Part shown: piece by piece, positions 31,830 through 39,883 of the stretch
Position numbering within the stretch: the first letter of the stretch is position 1
Layout: each line of letters starts with the position of its first letter
DNA from: Caulobacter sp. 17J80-11
Lineage (GTDB): Bacteria; Pseudomonadota; Alphaproteobacteria; Caulobacterales; Caulobacteraceae
DNA: 64,000 nucleotides
NCBI RefSeq assembly: GCF_014349105.1
Contig: NZ_JACSJI010000013.1
Location: forward strand, 1 to 64,000
Direction of reading: 5' to 3'
Notes under the pieces: model-generated
What the model was told of the DNA's origin: nothing
The model's input: the letters and a program-made list of their open reading frames with translations, nothing else
Database searches by the model: none
Program-made: the position numbers and the translations under genes

Positions 31830-33038
31830 TCAGGGCTTCGGCGCCAGCCGCAGCGCCGCCACCGCGCCCATAGTGCAGACGGCGATGACCGTCGCCATAG
31901 GTACGGCGCTGCCGTCATGGAACACGCCGACCAGGGCCGCGCCGGTCGCGCCCAGGCCGAACTGCACCGCCCCGAACAGGGCCGACAGCGAGCCGGCCCG
32001 GGCCGGGTCGAGCGCCAGGGCCGAGGCCACCGCGTTGGGGGCGCTGAAGCCCTGGGCGGCGATGGCGAAGAACAGCGGGACCAGGATCCTCAGGAGGCCG
32101 CCGACCTCGGTCAGGGCGGCGGCCAGCAGCAGCAGGGCGGCGGCGCAGGCGCACAGCGCCGAGGCGCGTAGCACCTGGTCGGGCGCGTGCCGGCGCAGGA
32201 CCAGCCGGTTCAGCTGCGAGGCGCCGATGATGCCCACCGCATTCGCCCCGAACACCCAGCCAAAGCGGGTGGCCGGCACGCCGTAGGTCTCGATCACCAA
32301 CTCCGGCGACGCGGCTATGTAGGTGAACATGGCCGCCGAGGTCAGGCCGCCGGCCAGGATGAAGGCCATGACGCCCCGGTTCTTCAGCAGGGCCAGGTAG
32401 GCGGCCAGCGGCGTCTCGGCCCGGGCCCGCGCGGCGGTGGCCTCCGAGCGCGACTCCGGCAGGCCGAACAGCACGGCGACCCCTGTGGCCGCGCCGAAGG
32501 CGAACAGGGCCCAAAAGATGGTCCGCCATCCGGTCGCGGCCATGATCCAGCCGCCGGCCAGCGGAGCCAGGATGGGGGCGACGCCCATGATCAGCATCAG
32601 CACGGAGAATACCCGCGCCGACTCCTGGTGGTCGAAGCGGTCGCGCACCACCGCGCGAGCCACCACCACGCCGGCGCAGCCGCCCAGCGCCTGCACGAAG
32701 CGCAGGCCGACCAGGGCCGGCATGGTGGGCGCGAAGGCGCAGCCGACGGTGGCGACCAGATAGAGCGCGATCCCGGCCAGCAGCGGCCCGCGCCGCCCGA
32801 TGCGGTCGGACAGCGGCCCGTAGATCAGCTGGCCCAGCGCCAGGCCGACGAAGAAGGCCGCCACCGTCTGCTGCGCGCCGGTGGCCGTGCCGTGCAGGTC
32901 CCGCGCGATCGCCGGCAGGCTGGGCAGGTACATGTCGATCGACATGGGCGAGAAAGCGGTCAGCGCGCCCAGGATCAGCAGCAGGGAAAACGGCGCGCCG
33001 ACGGCGCGCGGCGCGGAGGCCGCGGCGGGGGAGGTCAT
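31830..33038 (-). CDS. MFS drug efflux transporter, Bcr/CflA type
   Basis: The 402-residue protein has 12 predicted membrane helices. The Bcr/CflA features include the N-terminal FSPMSIDMYLPSLPAI motif and LIYGPLSDRIGRRGPLL (MFS motif A) between TM2 and TM3. These carriers export bicyclomycin, chloramphenicol or related compounds; the substrate here is unknown. ATG 33038 is placed well after AGGTGG; a GTG at 33047 overlaps that site. It is divergent from another MFS gene. Confidence 0.9.
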   Translation of the reverse strand: MTSPAAASAPRAVGAPFSLLLILGALTAFSPMSIDMYLPSLPAIARDLHGTATGAQQTVAAFFVGLALGQLIYGPLSDRIGRRGPLLAGIALYLVATVGCAFAPTMPALVGLRFVQALGGCAGVVVARAVVRDRFDHQESARVFSVLMLIMGVAPILAPLAGGWIMAATGWRTIFWALFAFGAATGVAVLFGLPESRSEATAARARAETPLAAYLALLKNRGVMAFILAGGLTSAAMFTYIAASPELVIETYGVPATRFGWVFGANAVGIIGASQLNRLVLRRHAPDQVLRASALCACAAALLLLAAALTEVGGLLRILVPLFFAIAAQGFSAPNAVASALALDPARAGSLSALFGAVQFGLGATGAALVGVFHDGSAVPMATVIAVCTMGAVAALRLAPKP

Positions 33039-33165
33039 GGCGGCCACCTAACGCGACCGGTCCGGCCCCCACAAGGCTTGTTGGTCGCCCAACGACTGAC
33101 GGCGCCGGCGCCGGGAACCTCCGCCACGGGGCGGGGTTGCGACCGCTCGGGGGCGCGGAGGCGTG

Positions 33166-34671
33166 ATGTTCCTCGGCCCGCAGGCCACGGTCAGCGAAGC
33201 GGAGCGGGAGCGCGGCCTGCGCTCGCTGGTGACCGACGCCATGTTCGCCTCGACCACGGCGGCGCTGAACGGCGGCGTGGTGCTGGCCGCCTACGCCCTG
33301 TGGCTGGGCGCGTCCAACGCGGTGATCGGCCTCTTGGCGGCGCTGCCCTTTCTCAGCCAGCTGCTGCAGGCCCCGGCCGTGGCCCTGGTCGAGCGGCTGC
33401 AGGCCCGGCGGATGATCTGTGTGGTGGCGGCCTTCCTGGCCCGGCTGCTGCTGCCGTTGATCGGCCTGTTGGCCTTTCTGCCCGACCGCAAGCTGGCGCT
33501 CGGCCTGCTGGTCGGGCTGCAGGCGGCGCACGCGGGGCTGAACGCGGTGTCGACCTGCGCCTGGAATTCGTGGCTGCGCGACCTGGCCCCGCCCGAGCGG
33601 CTGGGCCGCTTCTTCGCCCGCCGCACCGCCAACGTCACCGCCTTCACCCTGTTCGCCACCCTGGCCGCGGGCCTGACGGTCGACCGTGCGAGCGAGTACG
33701 GCCGCACGGCCGAGGCCTTCGTGTTCGCCGGGGTGTTCATGACCGCCTTCGCCACCAGCCTGGCCTCCAGCTGGCTGATCGCGCGTGCGCCCGAGCCGCG
33801 CATGGCCCCGCCCGTCAGCGCCGCGAGCCTGCTCGAGGTGCTGCGCCGGCCGTTCCGCGACGTGAACTTCCGCCGGCTGATCGTCTTCCTGTCGAGCTGG
33901 CAGTTCGCCGTGAACCTGGCCACGCCCTTCATCACCGTCTGGCTGCTGGGCCAGCTCGGCTTCTCCATGGGCTTCGTGGTGTCCTTGAGCGTGGTCAGCC
34001 AGGCCGCCAACCTCGCGGTGCTGGGCGGCTGGGGCCGGCTGTCGGACCGGTTCGCCAACAAGTCGGTGCTGGGCGTGGCCGCGCCGCTGCTGATCGCCTG
34101 CATCGCCGGCCTGGTGCTGGCCTCGCAGATCCAGGACCAGCGCCTGGCCGCGGCCTACCTGCTGGTCCTGCACGTGCTGATGGGCGCCGCCACCGCCGGG
34201 GTCGGCCTGGCCACCGGGGCGATCGCCCTGAAGCTGGCCCCGTCCGGGCAGGCCACGCCCTATGTGGCGGCCAGCGCCCTGACCAGTTCGCTGGCGGCGG
34301 GGATCGCGCCGGTGATCGGCGGCCTCGGGGCCGATTTCTTCGCCGTGCGACGGCTGACGCTGGACGTGCGCTGGTCGGACCCGGAGGGCGTGCGCTCGCT
34401 CCTGGCCTTCCAGCTGGCCCACTGGGACTTCTTCTTCCTGATCGCCGCCCTGGTCGGGCTCTACGCCCTGCATCGCCTGACCCTGGTTCGCGAGGAGGGC
34501 GAGATCGAGCAGGGCGAGATGGCCCGCCAGATCCTGCTGGGCGCCCGGCGCACCGTGCGCAACCTCTCGCCGGTCGCGGGCCTGCGCGTGGCCGCGGCGT
34601 TTCCGGCCGGGGCGTTGATCGAGTTGCGGCGGCGGGGCCGAAATTCTCGTCCTTCGACAGGCTCAGGATGA
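33166..34671 (+). CDS. MFS transporter, unknown substrate
   Basis: The 501-residue membrane protein has about 12 helices with long loops. It belongs to the MFS-1 type often found in proteobacteria as a generic permease (VIGLLAALPFLSQLLQ, LGRFFARRTANVTAF and WLLGQLGFSMGFVVSLSVVSQ segments). GGAGG lies at 33157-33161 before ATG 33166. The last residues (RNSRPSTGSG) are encoded by an intergenic-type repeat, so the native C-terminus has probably been replaced. Confidence 0.85.
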   Translation: MFLGPQATVSEAERERGLRSLVTDAMFASTTAALNGGVVLAAYALWLGASNAVIGLLAALPFLSQLLQAPAVALVERLQARRMICVVAAFLARLLLPLIGLLAFLPDRKLALGLLVGLQAAHAGLNAVSTCAWNSWLRDLAPPERLGRFFARRTANVTAFTLFATLAAGLTVDRASEYGRTAEAFVFAGVFMTAFATSLASSWLIARAPEPRMAPPVSAASLLEVLRRPFRDVNFRRLIVFLSSWQFAVNLATPFITVWLLGQLGFSMGFVVSLSVVSQAANLAVLGGWGRLSDRFANKSVLGVAAPLLIACIAGLVLASQIQDQRLAAAYLLVLHVLMGAATAGVGLATGAIALKLAPSGQATPYVAASALTSSLAAGIAPVIGGLGADFFAVRRLTLDVRWSDPEGVRSLLAFQLAHWDFFFLIAALVGLYALHRLTLVREEGEIEQGEMARQILLGARRTVRNLSPVAGLRVAAAFPAGALIELRRRGRNSRPSTGSG

Positions 34672-34674
34672 GGA
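34648..34674 (+). repeat. Dispersed repeat TCCTTCGACAGGCTCAGGA forming the gene's 3' end
   Basis: CTCGTCCTTCGACAGGCTC followed by AGGATGAG is recognised as an intergenic repeat word common in Caulobacterales and Sphingomonadales genomes (from memory, not searched). Here it supplies the last codons and stop of the MFS gene. Confidence 0.5.
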
Positions 34675-34703
34675 ATTCTACTGGCGGCTCAGGGCGGACC
34701 AAC

Positions 34704-34735
34704 GAAAAAGGCCCCGGTCGCGAAACCGGGGCCTT
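34704..34735 (-). terminator. Intrinsic terminator of rplS
   Basis: On the minus strand the stem AAGGCCCCGGT/ACCGGGGCCTT with a 6-base loop is followed by TTT, about 24 bases after the rplS stop. Confidence 0.9.
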
Positions 34736-34758
34736 CTCGAATTCCGTGGAGGCTAGGC

Positions 34759-35151
34759 TCAGCCTTCCGAGGCTTCCGTCTTGCCGGCGGTCATCTGACG
34801 CTCGGCGATACGGGCCGACTTACCGCGGCGGTCGCGCAGGTAGTACAGCTTGGCGCGACGGACGACGCCGCGACGCTTCACCTCGATCGACTCGATCGAC
34901 GGCGACAGCAGCGGGAACACGCGTTCCACGCCTTCGCCGAAGGAGATCTTGCGGACGGTGAAGTTCTCGTTGATGCCCTCGCCGGCGCGGGCGATGCAGA
35001 CGCCTTCGTAGGCCTGGACGCGCGCGCGCTCGCCTTCCTTGATGTGCACGTTGACGCGCACGGTGTCGCCCGGGGCGAATTCCGGGTGGCTGGCGCGCTT
35101 GGCGGCCTGCTTTTGAGCTTCTTCGCGCTCGATCTGCTGCAGGATGTTCAT
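34759..35151 (-). CDS. rplS: 50S ribosomal protein L19
   Basis: The 130-residue protein matches L19, which sits at the 30S-50S interface: [55 protein letters not shown], and [21 protein letters not shown]. It starts 10 bases after trmD, so the two are one transcript ending at the terminator downstream. Confidence 0.97.
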   Translation of the reverse strand: MNILQQIEREEAQKQAAKRASHPEFAPGDTVRVNVHIKEGERARVQAYEGVCIARAGEGINENFTVRKISFGEGVERVFPLLSPSIESIEVKRRGVVRRAKLYYLRDRRGKSARIAERQMTAGKTEASEG

Positions 35152-35161
35152 CCGGCGGCTC

Positions 35162-35887
35162 CTATTTGTTTCGGGCTTGATCGCCCTTTGCCTGTAATTT
35201 GGCGAGATGCGCCGACCAGAGGTCGGGACGCCGCTCGCGGGTCGTCTCTTCGCGTTTCCGGGCGCGCCACTCGGCGATCTTCTTGTGATCGCCCGACAGC
35301 AGCACCTCCGGAATGTCGAGCCCTTCGAACGTCCGCGGTCGCGTGTACTGCGGATGCTCGAGGAGCCCGTCCTCGAAGCTCTCTTGCTCGAGGCTTGCGG
35401 TCTCGCCCAGGACTCCCGGGACCAGACGCACGCACGCCTCGATCGTGACCAGGGCCGCGGCTTCGCCTCCAGCGAGCACGGCGTCCCCGACCGAAACCTC
35501 TTCGAACCCGCGGGCGTCGAGCACCCGCTGATCCACCCCTTCGAACCGGCCGCACAGGACGATCACGCCCGGCCCGGCGGCCCATTCCTTTACGCGCGCC
35601 TGGGTCAGGGGTCGACCCCGGGCGCTCATGTACAAAAGCGGCCGCCCGGCTGCGTCCACGCTGTCCAGCGCGCGAGCCACGACGTCCGCCTTGAGGACCT
35701 GGCCGGGCCCGCCGCCGGCGGGGGTGTCGTCCAGGAAGCCGCGCTTATCGCTGGAAAAGCCCCGGATGTCCACCGTGTCCAGGGACCACAGCCCGCGCTC
35801 CTTCCAGGCGGTGCCGATCAGCGAAACGCCGAGCGGGCCGGGAAAGGCCTCGGGGAACATGGTCAGGACGGTGGCGGAAAACGGCAT
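35162..35887 (-). CDS. trmD: tRNA (guanine-N1)-methyltransferase TrmD
   Basis: TrmD methylates G37 of tRNAs to prevent frameshifting. The 241-residue SPOUT protein starts at ATG 35887 with the family's [18 protein letters not shown]. It contains [17 protein letters not shown], the knot regions [12 protein letters not shown] and [16 protein letters not shown], and [18 protein letters not shown]. An upstream in-frame start at 35935 runs into repeat DNA. The usual rpsP-rimM partners are not upstream; a large inverted repeat and htpX are there instead. Confidence 0.96.
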   Translation of the reverse strand: MPFSATVLTMFPEAFPGPLGVSLIGTAWKERGLWSLDTVDIRGFSSDKRGFLDDTPAGGGPGQVLKADVVARALDSVDAAGRPLLYMSARGRPLTQARVKEWAAGPGVIVLCGRFEGVDQRVLDARGFEEVSVGDAVLAGGEAAALVTIEACVRLVPGVLGETASLEQESFEDGLLEHPQYTRPRTFEGLDIPEVLLSGDHKKIAEWRARKREETTRERRPDLWSAHLAKLQAKGDQARNK

Positions 35888-35934
35888 GGCCGGGGATGAA
35901 GCGCAGTCGGGCGCGCGACGCAAGGCCGCGATCA

Positions 35935-36113
35935 TCCTTCTCCCCTTGAGGGAGAAGGACGGAGCCCGCGCGCCGGAGCGGCAGCGAAGGCCTACGCGGG
36001 AGGATGAGGGGTCGCGCGTCGGTGGCCGAGCAAGAAAAAGGGGTCACGCGGACCGGCCGGCGCGACCACCCCTCATCCTTTCGTCCTTCTCCCTCAAGGG
36101 GAGACGGATCTCA
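35935..36113. repeat. Composite inverted repeat between htpX and trmD
   Basis: Outer arms CTTCTCCCCTTGAGGGAG (from 35937) and its complement CTCCCTCAAGGGGAG (36089-36104) flank inner arms AGGATGAGGGGTCGCG (36001) and CGCGACCACCCCTCATCCT (36061). This is a REP/BIME-like head-to-head element filling nearly the whole gap and reaching the htpX stop codon. Confidence 0.8.
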
Positions 36114-37040
36114 CCCCCACGGCCCGTTCGCGCTGCGGCGTTCGCCGCCGGTCGGCACGGCGGTGACGGGGCGGGGCTTCACGCCCATGCGCACGCCCAG
36201 CTCCATCAGCGCCTTCACCCGGTTGGCGGTGGCGGGGTGGGTGGAGAACAGGTTGTCGGCGCCGCGCCCGGACAGCGGGTTCATGATGAACAGGTGGGCG
36301 GTCGCGGGATTGCGCTCGGCCTCGACGTTCGGGATGCCCTTGGCGTAGCGCTCGATCTTCTCCAGGGCCGAGGCCAGGGCCTGCGGGTCGCCGGCGATCT
36401 CGGCCCCGACGCGGTCGGCCTCGTACTCGCGCGAGCGGCTGATCGCCATCTGCACCAGGGCCGCGGCCAGCGGGGCCAGGATGGAGATGGCCAGCACGCC
36501 GATGATGCCGCCCGGGCGCTCGCGGTCGTTACCGCCGCCGAAGAACATGGCGAAGTTGGCGATGGCCGAGATGGCCCCGGCGAGGGTCGCCGTGATGGTC
36601 ATGGTCAGGGTGTCGCGGTTCTTCACGTGCGCCAGCTCGTGCGCCATCACCCCGCGGATCTCCTCGCGGCTGAGCATTTCCAAGAGGCCGGTGGTGGCGG
36701 CCACGGCGGCGTGGGCCGGGTCGCGGCCGGTGGCGAAGGCGTTCGGCTGCGGGTTGTCGATCACGAACACGCGCGGCTGCGGCAGGCCGGCCTTGAGGGC
36801 CAGGGCCTGGATGTCGGCCACGTAGGTGCGGATCACCGGGTGCGGGTCCGACGCGTCGGCCGGGCGCGCGTGGTACATGCGCAGCACGATCTTGTCGGCG
36901 TTCCAGTAGCTGAACAGGTTCATGCCCGCGGCCAGCACCAGGGCGATCAGCATGCCGCCGGTCCCGCCAATCAGATAGCCGGCGCCGACGAACAGGGCGG
37001 ACATGGCCGCCATGAGCATGAAAGTCTTGAGGTGGTTCAT
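36111..37040 (-). CDS. htpX: Membrane zinc metalloprotease HtpX
   Basis: HtpX is an M48 inner-membrane protease for quality control of membrane proteins. The 309-residue protein has two N-terminal helices (about 7-45), the catalytic HELAH motif (His134, Glu135, His138), two further membrane segments (about 148-200) and the third zinc ligand in [10 protein letters not shown]. There is no Shine-Dalgarno. TAGCTA lies exactly six bases before the ATG, suggesting a leaderless transcript. Confidence 0.95.
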   Translation of the reverse strand: MNHLKTFMLMAAMSALFVGAGYLIGGTGGMLIALVLAAGMNLFSYWNADKIVLRMYHARPADASDPHPVIRTYVADIQALALKAGLPQPRVFVIDNPQPNAFATGRDPAHAAVAATTGLLEMLSREEIRGVMAHELAHVKNRDTLTMTITATLAGAISAIANFAMFFGGGNDRERPGGIIGVLAISILAPLAAALVQMAISRSREYEADRVGAEIAGDPQALASALEKIERYAKGIPNVEAERNPATAHLFIMNPLSGRGADNLFSTHPATANRVKALMELGVRMGVKPRPVTAVPTGGERRSANGPWG

Positions 37041-37138
37041 CGCGAGTAGCTAAAGCGTCCCCTTGCCGCCCTGGCGTTTCCGGGGCGCACGCCTAGCTAT
37101 CTGGGTTCTGTTCGCTTCGCCCTCAAGGGATCGTCCAC

Positions 37139-37369
37139 ATGACCGACACGCCCGAGCCCGAAATCGCCAAGGCCGAGGTCGCCGAAGTGGAAGGCGCCGC
37201 GCCCGGCAAGACGCTGACCCCGGCCGCCCGCCGCGCCCTGGAGGAAGCCGCCGCCCGCCGCGCGGCCGAGCCCGCGCCCGAGCTGCCGCCCGAGGACGGC
37301 GGCCCCAGCGGCCTGGAGCCGACCCGCTTCAACGACTGGGAGCGCAAGGGCCTGGCGGTCGACTTCTGA
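37139..37369 (+). CDS. DUF1674 protein, SDHAF4-type succinate dehydrogenase assembly factor
   Basis: The 76-residue protein ends in the family's diagnostic GLEPTRFNDWERKGLAVDF. In mitochondria the homologue (SDHAF4/Sdh8) protects flavinylated SdhA before complex II assembly; the same role is inferred here. The N-terminal half is charged and low in complexity. AAGGGA precedes the ATG, and a GCTATCTG about 40 bases upstream may be the -10. The stop codon is embedded in the first bases of a hairpin repeat. Confidence 0.85.
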   Translation: MTDTPEPEIAKAEVAEVEGAAPGKTLTPAARRALEEAAARRAAEPAPELPPEDGGPSGLEPTRFNDWERKGLAVDF

Positions 37370-37415
37370 GCGCGATAGCCGAAAGTGGACGCCGGTTTCG
37401 GCGGCCATCGCGCTC
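37368..37415 (+). repeat. 3'-end hairpin repeat, family A (copy 1)
   Basis: The outer stem is GAGCGCGAT/ATCGCGCTC and the inner stem GCCGAAA/TTTCGGC with loop GTGGACGCCGG. A second copy at 41307-41346 follows fabI in the same orientation relative to its gene. The two share the inner stem and almost the same loop but have different, still paired, outer stems. Confidence 0.85.
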
Positions 37416-37429
37416 CAATTTGGAAAGTT

Positions 37430-37479
37430 GGAGCCTTCTGATCCGTTTCGAATGGTTCCATTCGAAACGGGAAGGCTCC
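37430..37479 (+). repeat. 50-base near-perfect hairpin
   Basis: GGAGCCTTC and GAAGGCTCC pair as the base. After a 4-base TGAT bulge, CCGTTTCGAATGG pairs with CCATTCGAAACGG across a TT turn. All 22 base pairs are Watson-Crick. It may be a terminator-like structure, a MITE remnant or another dispersed repeat. Confidence 0.85.
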
Positions 37480-37546
37480 AGGCGCGGGAATTCCCCTGCC
37501 GCGCGCAGAGGGTTGCTTGTGCGCCGTCGGCGTCAACCATGGCGCC

Positions 37547-37936
37547 GTGACCCGTATCTTCGCCGCCAGCCTGATCCTCGCCGCCCTCGCGGCCGCGCCC
37601 GTGTCCGCGGGCGAGCGGACCGTGCGCTCGGGCGAAGCCCCGTGCGCGGACACCTTGGTCGGCCGCACGGTCTGCGGCGCGGACGTGCGCACGACCCGCT
37701 CGGGCGATCCGAGCGCCGAGGTGCCCGCTGACGCGGACCGCCCCGAGGACGTCGACGCCGTCGCGGTGGTCAGGCTCGAGCCCGGCTTCTTCGGCGGCGG
37801 CCAGGCCGGCGGGGTCGGCGGCGAACCGAACGCCTATGTCAGCCGCGGCCGGGTCGTGGTGATCGCCGGGGCGCGCGCGACCGCGTCGGCCCGAGCCGGC
37901 GTCACGGTCCGCGCCGGCGGCTGCGGCTGCCGCTAG
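37547..37936 (+). CDS. Small secreted Cys-containing protein, unknown function
   Basis: From GTG 37547 the 129-residue protein has a signal peptide (residues 1-21, cut after VSA) and a mature part with four Cys residues: one pair near the N-terminus (APCAD, RTVCGA) and one at the very C-terminus (GGCGCR). A Gly-rich segment lies between. TTG 37517 in the same frame would spoil the signal peptide. No clear ribosome binding site is visible, and no family was recognised. Confidence 0.55.
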   Translation: MTRIFAASLILAALAAAPVSAGERTVRSGEAPCADTLVGRTVCGADVRTTRSGDPSAEVPADADRPEDVDAVAVVRLEPGFFGGGQAGGVGGEPNAYVSRGRVVVIAGARATASARAGVTVRAGGCGCR

Positions 37937-37963
37937 GCCCCAAGGCTCCGGCTAAAGCTCCGG

Positions 37964-39247
37964 CTAGAGCTCCGACGGCAGGGCCGGATCGGAAAGCAGG
38001 GTCTCCATCGCCTTCCAGCGCGCGCTCTGGTCCGGCCCGGCCTTCTCGACGTGGGCGCGGACCATGTCCTGGCCCAGGCCGTAATTGATCACGTAGCTGC
38101 GGTAACCGTCGGTGAAGCTGACCCGCTGCTCGGCGCGGGCGCGCGACATCAGGTTGTACTTCCGGGTCAGGGCGATCGCCGTCTCGCGGTCGATCTGTCC
38201 GTCCAGGTACATGGCCGCGATGGTGGTGCGCGCGCCGTCGAGCTCGCGCATGGCGTCGCGCAGGGCTGCGTAGGCCTCGGCCGTCTTTGGATCGAGCCCG
38301 GCCAGCGGATAGAGCGCGTCGGCCTCGAAGCGGGTGCGCTGTTCCCCCGGGAAGGCCAGGTCGATGCCGTAGTTGCCGCTGCCTTCGGCGATGAAGGATT
38401 GCGGGCTGTAGAGCGGATAGACCGAGAACTCGACCCAGCCGCGGCCCTTGGTCAGGCGCTCTTCCAGCAGGGCGTTATAGGTGTGGTGGCCGGGATAGCC
38501 CTCGTGGCAGCCCAGGTCGACGGCCCGGTCGACGAAGATCGGCAGGTCGGTGTTGACCTGGATCAGGCTGTGGGCGTCGCCCTTGTACCAGTTGTAGCCC
38601 GACCAGGATTTGCCGGTGACGAACTCCAGGGTGAAGCTCTCGCCGGCGGGCAGGGCGATGTGCGCCAGGGTGCGCTTGCGGCACTCGGCGATGGCGGCGC
38701 GCATGACCGCGTCCAGCCGGTCGGCGGGAATGACGTAGCGGCTCTTGAAGGCGTCCACGCGCTCGGCCAGCGGCCCGGATCCGGGGACCAGGGCCTCGAC
38801 CCTGGCCAGCACCGGGTCGTAGGCCGACAGCGGTTTCACCGGCGGCCGCACGCCGAACAGGGCCTGCGCCTCGTCCTGGAACGGCTTGCGCACGCCCTCG
38901 ATCATGTCGAGCCGGAAGCGGGCGGCCTTCAGGTGGGCGATCAGGTAGGCGCGCCGACGGGCCTCCAGCGGGTCGAGCCCTGCCGGGCTCACCGCTTCGA
39001 CCTCGGCCAGGATGCGGTCGGCCTCGGCCTTCAGCTGCGGCGCCGAGCGCTTGTTCGCCTTGGCCGCGTCGGCCCAGGCCTGCGGGCCGTAGTAGGCGTC
39101 GACATAGCCGGGCTCCAGCTCGCCGATCGCCAGCACCAGCTTCACATAGGCCTCGGCGGCCGGGTTCAGCGGATCGGCCTTCGGTTCGGCCGGACGCGTG
39201 GCGCAGGCGGCCAGCAGCAGGCAGACGGCGGTGAGGAGCGCGCGCAT
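37964..39247 (-). CDS. DUF885 family lipoprotein (metallopeptidase-like)
   Basis: The 427-residue protein has a lipoprotein signal with lipobox LAAC (Cys15), so it is membrane-anchored in the periplasm. The DUF885 motif is CHEGYPGHHTYN (His248, His254, His255), the same spacing as in the protein at 29921-31762, with later FIAEGSGNYGIDL supplying a candidate acidic ligand. GGAGG precedes the ATG, and GCTAGGAT about 25 bases further up fits a Caulobacter-type -10. The substrate is unknown. Confidence 0.88.
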   Translation of the reverse strand: MRALLTAVCLLLAACATRPAEPKADPLNPAAEAYVKLVLAIGELEPGYVDAYYGPQAWADAAKANKRSAPQLKAEADRILAEVEAVSPAGLDPLEARRRAYLIAHLKAARFRLDMIEGVRKPFQDEAQALFGVRPPVKPLSAYDPVLARVEALVPGSGPLAERVDAFKSRYVIPADRLDAVMRAAIAECRKRTLAHIALPAGESFTLEFVTGKSWSGYNWYKGDAHSLIQVNTDLPIFVDRAVDLGCHEGYPGHHTYNALLEERLTKGRGWVEFSVYPLYSPQSFIAEGSGNYGIDLAFPGEQRTRFEADALYPLAGLDPKTAEAYAALRDAMRELDGARTTIAAMYLDGQIDRETAIALTRKYNLMSRARAEQRVSFTDGYRSYVINYGLGQDMVRAHVEKAGPDQSARWKAMETLLSDPALPSEL

Positions 39248-39379
39248 GGAACCTCCGGAGCGACGGCGGCGATCCTAGCGGGGCCGCAGGCGCAGGCCTA
39301 GGGAAGTCCCGTTCCGCTGAGGAACAGGCCCTCCGCCACCCCGGTTGCCGGGGGTCCACGGCGTACAGGAGGTGCGGTC

Positions 39380-39883
39380 ATGAGCGCGAACGGGCTCGAG
39401 GTATTCGACAAGACGCTCCAGACCACCAACATCTGGCTGGACGAGATCATGGCCCGGGTCGGCCCAGACCGTAAGGTGGCCTGGAAGGTGCTGTCTGTGG
39501 TGCTGCACAAGCTGCGCGACCGCCTGCCGGTGCCGCTGGCGGCCCACCTCGGCCAGGAGCTGCCCATGCTGGTCCGCGGCGTCTATTTCGACCAGTTCCA
39601 GCCGGAAAAGCAGCCGACGCGCGTGCGCGACTTCGACGAGTTCGTGGACGAGGTGCAGAGCTGGCTGTCCGACACCCGCCCCGTCGACCCGGTCGAGGCG
39701 TGCCGCGCGGTGTTCTGCGTGCTGTCGCGCCACGTGCCGGAGGGCCAGATCTCCAAGGTGCGGGACAGCCTGCCCCACAGCATCCGCGACGCCTGGCTGG
39801 CGGCGGAGGAGGGGCCGGGCCCCGACGCGATCGCGCGCGCGGCACGACATGCAGGACCGCCGGCCCCACGCCTGACCGCTTAA
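39380..39883 (+). CDS. DUF2267 domain protein
   Basis: The 167-residue cytoplasmic protein has the DUF2267 helical repeat pattern (FDKTLQTTNIWLDEIMARVG, KVLSVVLHKLRDRLPVPLAAHLGQELPMLVRG, then a second copy-like region ending VFCVLSRHVPEGQISKVRDSLP). The family has no established function; members are often stress-linked. AGGAGGTG lies seven bases before the ATG. Its stop shares the tetranucleotide TTAA with the stop of the convergent gene. Confidence 0.8.
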   Translation: MSANGLEVFDKTLQTTNIWLDEIMARVGPDRKVAWKVLSVVLHKLRDRLPVPLAAHLGQELPMLVRGVYFDQFQPEKQPTRVRDFDEFVDEVQSWLSDTRPVDPVEACRAVFCVLSRHVPEGQISKVRDSLPHSIRDAWLAAEEGPGPDAIARAARHAGPPAPRLTA

